Source: JBCBEX01 sp039027055 (lineage in GTDB: Bacteria > Bacteroidota > Rhodothermia > Rhodothermales > Rubricoccaceae). From it: a DNA stretch of 11,244 bases. The DNA lies in contig JBCCLD010000130.1 of NCBI GenBank assembly GCA_039027055.1, positions 1 through 11,244 on the forward strand, given 5' to 3'. The translations under genes were made by a program, and so were the position numbers. The notes below the pieces were generated by a model, which had not been told where the DNA came from, made no database searches, and saw only the letters and a program-made list of their open reading frames with translations. Below, one piece after another: positions 7,048 to 11,244 of this stretch. The first letter of the stretch is position 1. Every line of letters begins with the position of its first letter.

Positions 7048-7539
7048 ATGAGCGCACGGAGCAACTCCCAGGCGGAACCACAGCCTCCGGTCTGGATCGA
7101 CTACGACTACGCGGTCGTGCGCGTGGTGCCATCGGTGGCCCGGGGTGCATTCGTGAATGTAGGCGTGGTGCTGCACGCCCGCCGCGCGCGCTTCCTGGAG
7201 GCGCGGCTCCACCCCGACGTAGCAACCTGGCCCGATCTCGCGACGCTCCCGGACGTCCTGCTTCAGGGCGCGCTCGACGCCTACACGGCGGTGTGCGCCG
7301 GGCACGGCGTGATCGGGTGCTACCCGCCCTCGGAGCGGTTCCACTGGCTCACCGCCCCGCGCTCGGCGGCGCTCCGGACGTCGCCCGTCCACAGCGGCCG
7401 CACGACCGACCCTGCCACTACGCTCGCCGCGCTCTACAAGGCCGTGGTGCTCGGGGGAATAGAGCAGACGAGCACAGCGCGAAGTGCCGGTTCAACGCTC
7501 GGAGCCGGACTCAAAACAGCCGCGCGAAGCCGAGCGTGA
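7048..7539 (+). CDS. DUF3037 family protein, partner gene of the HipA-like kinase
   Basis: The product is 163 aa. After a short polar start it shows the DUF3037 pattern: DYAVVRVVP (about 20-28), FVNVGVVLHARRARFLEARL (about 35-54), and SERFHWLTAPRSAALRTSPVHSG (about 96-118), ending with a helix around LAALYKAVV. From my knowledge of the family, DUF3037 genes often directly follow HipA-like kinase genes of this kind, which the 9-base spacing here repeats. The biochemical role is unknown. The start has GAGGG at 7037-7041, six bases before the ATG and overlapping the upstream stop, so translation may be coupled to the kinase gene; the amber codon could therefore reduce its expression. The last 35 or so residues, rich in Thr, Ser, Ala and Arg, extend past the expected family end and overlap the convergent DUF5686 gene by 29 bases, suggesting a displaced stop codon. 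Confidence 0.87.
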   Translation: MSARSNSQAEPQPPVWIDYDYAVVRVVPSVARGAFVNVGVVLHARRARFLEARLHPDVATWPDLATLPDVLLQGALDAYTAVCAGHGVIGCYPPSERFHWLTAPRSAALRTSPVHSGRTTDPATTLAALYKAVVLGGIEQTSTARSAGSTLGAGLKTAARSRA

Positions 7540-9958
7540 CGGCGGTGCCGGGCTGGTCGAGCCGGAACGTCACGTCGAGGCGCAGGGGCAGCGCGAGGCC
7601 GCCGGAGAGGCCCACGCCGATCTCGTGGTGCTGCCAGTTCGTCGTCGGGCCGAACGCCTCCTGTTCCCCCGCCGCGTGCGCGCCGTGAACGAGCAGCCCA
7701 ACGTTGTTGACGGCCGCCCACTCCCAACCGAGTACCTCAAAAGGCACGCTACGGAAGTCGTGCTCCCAAAAGCCCGCCACGTAGCGCGTCGCTTCGATGG
7801 GCCGCCCCGACTGAGCGCGTAGCGTCCCGAACGGCGCGAGGCCGAACAAGCTACCGTCGACGGCGAAGGTGCGCTGCGGGAGGTGGTCACCGGACGTAGT
7901 GCCGGCGGTCATGCGCAGGTGTAGGGCGTTGGGGAAGAGGCGTCGACGCAGGAACGTCGGCACGCTCACGCCCGCAGCGGCTTCGGTGCGGACGAAGCTG
8001 AAGTCGCCCCCGAGCGCATCGGCGTCGGCGATCGCCACGCGCACCGCGGCGCCGGTGTGGCCCGTGCCCGCGGCGAAGAAGCCGGTCTCGGTGCTGCCTA
8101 TGGAGACCCGCGCCTGCACAGCGTGCACGTCGCCCTCGGCGATGGCAGGGTTGACGCGCCGGTCTCCGCGGCCAAACAGCGCGGCGTCTTCGATCTCGAC
8201 GAGCGAGCGATGGCGCTCGGCCGCGAACCGGACGAGTGGGCGGACGCGCCCGAGTGGCCCCGCCGGGATGCTCGCCGACACCTGCCCGTAGGCGCGGCGG
8301 CGGTCGTGGTAGTCGAAGTAGTCATCGCCGCCGAACGTGACAGACGCCGTGTTGAGGACGCGCGCGTGGGCATCCGACCGGTAGCGCCGGACGACCTCGT
8401 CGTCATAGCCCACGACCACACGCAGGCCGGTCCTGTTGAAGCGGTGGAGTGTGCCGACCCGGACGCCCCAGCCGACGTCGCCGAGGCCCGTCCGGTAGGC
8501 GGCTTGCCCGCCGACATAAGGCCCCCAGCGGCTCGACACGGTCGCGCTCGCCCCCAGGTGCGCTTGCTCGACGCGGTTCGCCCAGGCTACAGGCTCGAAC
8601 GCCGTCGTGATCGCCCGGCGCGTCCCGCCCGACGTGCCGCCACCGCCGCCCGTCTCGAACTGGACGAAGCGCGCAAGCACACCGCTCGGCTCGAACGCCT
8701 CCTGCAGCGTGTCCGTCGAGTCGATCTCGGCGTAGGCCGTCGCCTCGCGGTCGGTGAGCGGGACGGTCTGCCCCTCGTCCACCAGCGCGGCCCCCGAGGC
8801 CACCGCCACAGAGTCCACACGGGTAGCATCGTCCGTGAAGAGCGAGTCGGGGACGGGGACGTTGAGCTGGTAGTCCGAGAGCCGCGTCGTGAGGCGGAAG
8901 CCGAAGTCGGGGAAGCTCAGCCCCGTCATGCCGATGCGGCCCTTGCCGACGAGCCGGAAGTCGGCGGGCAGCCAGACGGCCTCGGCCTGATCGGCGTCGG
9001 CCCCAACATCGAGGAAGCCCGCGTCGGTGGCAGCGACATACTGCTGCGCCAGCGTGAGGTCGAACGCCTGCACGAGCGGGAAGCGCACAGCGTCGTTGAC
9101 GCTCACCTCGGCGGCGAGGAGCACGGCTGCGCCCCCAAGGTCCGCCGGACGCGGGTCGAGGTCGAGCACGGCCAGGGTGCCCTCGAAGCCGGGCTGGAGG
9201 CGGCCGCCTGTCTCGAAGGCCACGTCGTAGACGCGCCGCCCGCCCTGCGTGCGCTCGCCCGTGATCGCGAAGCGGTAGAAGCGCAGCGCGTCGGCCGAGG
9301 TCGGCCCCACGAGGTCGTAGCCGCCGAAGTCCACGTCGTCGTCGTAGAGGTTGACGAGGCCATCAGCAGCGGTGAAGACGTCGGCGCTGAAGACGTCTGT
9401 GAGGTTCTCGGTGGTGCGGTAGGCCTGGACAATCTCGCGGAGGCCGCGCTCGCGGTCCCAGAAGGCCTGCGTCGCGCTCTCGGTGATGGCCGCGATGGCC
9501 GTGTCCGACTCGATGACCTGGCGGCTGAAGGCGTCGGCCTGCCACGTGCGGAGCCGCTCCTGCCAGCGTGCCTTGTGCGCCACGACGCGCCGCATGAGCT
9601 GCAACGCCGGGTCCTCGCCGGAGACGACGATCTCGCCGAGCGTCTGTACGTCGGGCGCGAGCGCCACATCGAGGGTGACGGAGCCGCCGGTAGCCTGGAC
9701 TACCTCGCGGGCGGTGACGTAGCCGAGCGTGCGAACGAGCAACGCCGCCGTGTCGGTGCCTGCGTGTAGTGCAAGTGCGTAGCGTCCGTCGGGGTTGGCA
9801 ATGGTGCCGCGCAGGGTGCCCTCGATTTGGACGGTGGCCGCGGGGACGGGGTCGCCCGTCTCTGCGTCGGTGACGCGACCCGACACGGTGGTTGGAACCT
9901 GGGCGAAGGCCGTCGAGGCAGCAAAAACGAGAGCGAATAGGCAGAGCGGGGCGCGCAT
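7511..9958 (-). CDS. Outer-membrane protein: carboxypeptidase-regulatory-like domain plus DUF5686 barrel
   Basis: The product is 815 aa. Residues 1-19 form a signal peptide ending A-F-A before Gln20. Residues about 25-105 are a CarboxypepD_reg-like beta-sandwich (VSGRVTDAETGDPVPAATV, then the NPDGRYAL turn), an N-terminal plug or accessory domain common on Bacteroidota outer-membrane proteins. A segment starting EDPALQLMRRVVAHK (about 115-129) matches the usual entry to DUF5686. A glycine linker (about 437-445) precedes a region of alternating hydrophobic strands that ends VTLGFARLF. A C-terminal Phe is the typical sorting signal for outer-membrane barrels, so insertion by the BAM complex is likely. 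No TonB-box or TonB receptor plug was recognised, so I do not call it a TonB-dependent receptor. Its function and any cargo are unknown. The start is supported by the signal peptide; there is no Shine-Dalgarno site. It is divergent from the dioxygenase-like gene and overlaps the DUF3037 tail. Confidence 0.88.
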   Translation of the reverse strand: MRAPLCLFALVFAASTAFAQVPTTVSGRVTDAETGDPVPAATVQIEGTLRGTIANPDGRYALALHAGTDTAALLVRTLGYVTAREVVQATGGSVTLDVALAPDVQTLGEIVVSGEDPALQLMRRVVAHKARWQERLRTWQADAFSRQVIESDTAIAAITESATQAFWDRERGLREIVQAYRTTENLTDVFSADVFTAADGLVNLYDDDVDFGGYDLVGPTSADALRFYRFAITGERTQGGRRVYDVAFETGGRLQPGFEGTLAVLDLDPRPADLGGAAVLLAAEVSVNDAVRFPLVQAFDLTLAQQYVAATDAGFLDVGADADQAEAVWLPADFRLVGKGRIGMTGLSFPDFGFRLTTRLSDYQLNVPVPDSLFTDDATRVDSVAVASGAALVDEGQTVPLTDREATAYAEIDSTDTLQEAFEPSGVLARFVQFETGGGGGTSGGTRRAITTAFEPVAWANRVEQAHLGASATVSSRWGPYVGGQAAYRTGLGDVGWGVRVGTLHRFNRTGLRVVVGYDDEVVRRYRSDAHARVLNTASVTFGGDDYFDYHDRRRAYGQVSASIPAGPLGRVRPLVRFAAERHRSLVEIEDAALFGRGDRRVNPAIAEGDVHAVQARVSIGSTETGFFAAGTGHTGAAVRVAIADADALGGDFSFVRTEAAAGVSVPTFLRRRLFPNALHLRMTAGTTSGDHLPQRTFAVDGSLFGLAPFGTLRAQSGRPIEATRYVAGFWEHDFRSVPFEVLGWEWAAVNNVGLLVHGAHAAGEQEAFGPTTNWQHHEIGVGLSGGLALPLRLDVTFRLDQPGTAVTLGFARLF

Positions 9959-10167
9959 GGAGATGGGGCTAGGGTGAAGAGCGGGCGGGCGGCTCTACGG
10001 CGCGGACGAGGCGCGGTTGCCCCCAGGCCGATGGTCCCTCACTCGGGGTAACACCTCGGTCCTCAATTGTGCCAAGGGCGGTCCGCGTGCGACCTCCAGC
10101 GGGCAACGCGCGCGATACGGTTGGGTCGTCCCACCTCGCCATGTCGCTATCTCCGTTTCTTGCTGCC
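9959..10167. promoter_or_regulatory. Divergent intergenic region between DUF5686 and dioxygenase-like genes
   Basis: These 209 bases separate two divergently read genes and presumably contain both promoters; I see no convincing promoter boxes. Small visible features are a CAATTG palindrome near 10065 and a short repeated GGTCC element at 10033-10037 and 10058-10062. Two upstream in-frame ATGs for the dioxygenase-like gene (10069 and 10141) lie here, so part of this stretch would be coding if an earlier start is used. Confidence 0.4.
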
Positions 10168-10776
10168 ATGCCCCACGCTATCATCCACCGCGTCGCCCTA
10201 CTTAGCCTCCTGGCCCTATCCGTCCTGGCCCTATCCGTCCTGGCCCAGTCGGGCCGCGCCCAGCCGCTCCCCGCGTGCGAGTGGTGCGGGGCTGACGAGG
10301 CGCCCGACAGCCTCACCGCTACCACCACCATCCCGACGCCCGGCGAGCGCCTGCGCCTCACCGGCCTCGTCATGAGCGCCGAGGGCGCGCCCATGGTCGA
10401 TGTCCTTACCTACGCCTCCCACACCAACGCATCGGGCACCTACCCACACCGCAAAGGCGAGACCGGCAACGAACGCCACCACGGCTACCTCCGGGCATGG
10501 GTCCGCGCCGGTGCCGACGGCCGCTCCACCTTCCACACAATTCGACCCGCCCCGTACTGGAGCCGCACCGATCCAGCGCACATCCACCTCACCGTGCAGC
10601 TGCCCGGCCAGGACGAAGTTTGGATCGACGACGTCGTGTTCGAGGGCGACCCCCTGCTCACCGATGCCTACCGCGCTGGCCTGGAACACCAGGGCGGCTC
10701 CGGCATCGTCACACTCACCCGCGAGGACGACGGGCCCTGGCTCGCCGTCCGCGACATCACACTCCCAGTCGATTAG
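10168..10776 (+). CDS. Secreted intradiol ring-cleavage dioxygenase-like protein
   Basis: From the ATG at 10168 the product is 202 aa with a signal peptide: basic HR at 7-8, a hydrophobic core at 9-26, and G-R-A before Gln32. In-frame ATGs at 10069 and 10141 would add an Arg-rich or neutral N-terminus, so 10168 fits a signal peptide best, though 10141 is possible. A CEWC pair (Cys37, Cys40) follows the signal. The fold matches the beta-sandwich of protocatechuate 3,4-dioxygenase-like enzymes. All four ferric-iron ligands can be placed: Tyr92 (GTYPHRKG), Tyr130 (IRPAPYWS), His138 and His140 (PAHIHLTV); FEGDPLL (158-164) is also family-typical. Characterised members open catechol-type rings between the two hydroxyls using O2. 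The Arg usual just before PAHIH in cytosolic enzymes is Asp135 here, so the substrate may differ; export also argues against a standard protocatechuate pathway role. A DUF6940-like gene starts 2 bases after the stop. Confidence 0.85.
   Translation: MPHAIIHRVALLSLLALSVLALSVLAQSGRAQPLPACEWCGADEAPDSLTATTTIPTPGERLRLTGLVMSAEGAPMVDVLTYASHTNASGTYPHRKGETGNERHHGYLRAWVRAGADGRSTFHTIRPAPYWSRTDPAHIHLTVQLPGQDEVWIDDVVFEGDPLLTDAYRAGLEHQGGSGIVTLTREDDGPWLAVRDITLPVD
10210..10246 (+). repeat. 15-bp tandem repeat within the signal-peptide coding region
   Basis: The unit CTGGCCCTATCCGTC occurs perfectly at 10210-10224 and 10225-10239, followed by a partial third copy CTGGCCC (10240-10246). It encodes L-A-L-S-V, L-A-L-S-V, L-A-Q, so the repeat expands the hydrophobic core of the dioxygenase-like protein's signal peptide without shifting frame. 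Exact identity at the DNA level suggests a recent slippage duplication. Confidence 0.85.
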
Positions 10777-10778
10777 CG

Positions 10779-11244
10779 ATGGCTGCTCCTCTCCACGCCG
10801 AAACGGCTGCCTCGCAGATCGAAGGCCGAGCCTGCACGGTCGTCCCGTTCCGGACGGCGGACGGCGCGGTGCTCACCTGGCCGGAGGTCGCTGTGGCGCT
10901 CCGCACCGATGCGGTGTTTCGCGCGACGTGGACGGCCTGCTGGTCCACCGGTTCTCCACACATGTGGAAACCAGTGCCGATCCACCCGAGCACCCGCGAC
11001 GCGCCGTTCTTCGCCGTGGTCGTCCCCTCGCGCTTTCCCGCCGCCGACGCCTCGGCGTTTCGGTCGCACCTCGACGCGCTTGCGCAGGACGACCTGGTTG
11101 CGTCGTTTGCCAACCTGGGCGGCACCTCGCACCTCGTGGTCCCAACCGAGCGCGGTGACTACGGCCACCTCGCGACGTTTTGTCGGACCGCCTCCACCGC
11201 GGAGATCGACGCCGTTTGGCAGGAGGTAGGCCGCCACGCCCAGC
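10779..11244 (+). CDS. DUF6940-like protein, 3' end beyond the window
   Basis: The frame from the ATG at 10779 stays open to the window edge, giving at least 155 residues without a stop. It reads as a globular, cytoplasmic protein with no signal peptide or membrane segment. Patterns such as TWPEVAVALRTDAVFRATWT (about 33-52), DAPFFAVVVPSRFP (about 73-86), FANLGGTSHLVVPTERGDYGHLATFCRT (about 109-136) and the closing EIDAVWQEVG (about 140-149) fit my memory of the DUF6940 family, whose function is unknown; this assignment is from recall, not a search. It starts 2 bases after the dioxygenase-like stop on the same strand, so the two are probably co-transcribed and translationally coupled. The end of the family domain appears nearly reached, so little of the gene should be missing. 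Confidence 0.72.
   Translation, partial: MAAPLHAETAASQIEGRACTVVPFRTADGAVLTWPEVAVALRTDAVFRATWTACWSTGSPHMWKPVPIHPSTRDAPFFAVVVPSRFPAADASAFRSHLDALAQDDLVASFANLGGTSHLVVPTERGDYGHLATFCRTASTAEIDAVWQEVGRHAQ

Noticed and set aside
5893..7392. Upstream 500-codon extension of the TPR-CHAT frame, giving a 2108-aa protein
   Set aside because: It runs antisense through the HipA-like and DUF3037 genes, is of low-complexity Arg/Val/Gly composition, and would bury a clear signal peptide. High GC keeps the frame open by chance.
6103..7539. Canonical HipBA toxin-antitoxin operon
   Set aside because: No small helix-turn-helix HipB-like gene is present upstream or downstream; the partner is DUF3037, so the classical label does not fit.
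8057..9769. A 570-aa plus-strand open frame opposite the DUF5686 gene
   Set aside because: Shadow of the minus-strand gene; Arg/Val/Ala/Glu-biased translation without a recognisable motif.
10069..10776. Start of the dioxygenase-like gene at 10069
   Set aside because: It would place 33 mostly polar and basic residues before the signal peptide. The ATG at 10168 gives a standard signal-peptide layout.

Overview
The window looks like the chromosome of a GC-rich member of Bacteroidota, most likely the class Rhodothermia (Salinibacter/Rubricoccus-like). The main evidence is a carboxypeptidase-regulatory-domain/DUF5686 outer-membrane protein typical of Bacteroidota. Supporting evidence is strong G/C bias at codon third positions, signal peptides ending in the A-Q cleavage pattern common in this phylum, and a near absence of Shine-Dalgarno sequences before the start codons. 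The lineage is inferred; no rRNA or housekeeping marker is present.

Layout from left to right. Bases 1-370 hold no gene I can support, only a GC-rich hairpin at the left edge. A small four-helix membrane protein of unknown function (371-751, minus) follows. The 314-base gap after it carries short palindromes and near-repeats. Next is a very large secreted TPR-CHAT protein (1066-5892, minus, 1608 aa) with an intact caspase-like His/Cys pair. Divergent from it, across a 210-base intergenic region with a strong hairpin, is a plus-strand pair: a HipA-like kinase (HipA_2 type) split by an in-frame amber codon (6103-7038), and an intact DUF3037 protein (7048-7539). The DUF3037 tail overlaps by 29 bases the tail of a convergent minus-strand gene for the DUF5686 outer-membrane protein (7511-9958). 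Divergent from that gene is a second plus-strand pair: a secreted intradiol-dioxygenase-like protein (10168-10776), followed 2 bases later by a DUF6940-like protein (10779 onward) that runs off the window.

No RNA gene, CRISPR array, insertion sequence or integrase was found. Three of the proteins (TPR-CHAT, DUF5686, dioxygenase-like) carry signal peptides and should act in the periplasm or outer membrane. The HipA-like/DUF3037 pair and the DUF6940-like protein look cytoplasmic. The strongest candidates for under-described biology are the HipA-like kinase/DUF3037 pair with its interrupting amber codon and the exported caspase-like TPR-CHAT protein encoded next to it. A functional link between those two is only a hypothesis from adjacency.
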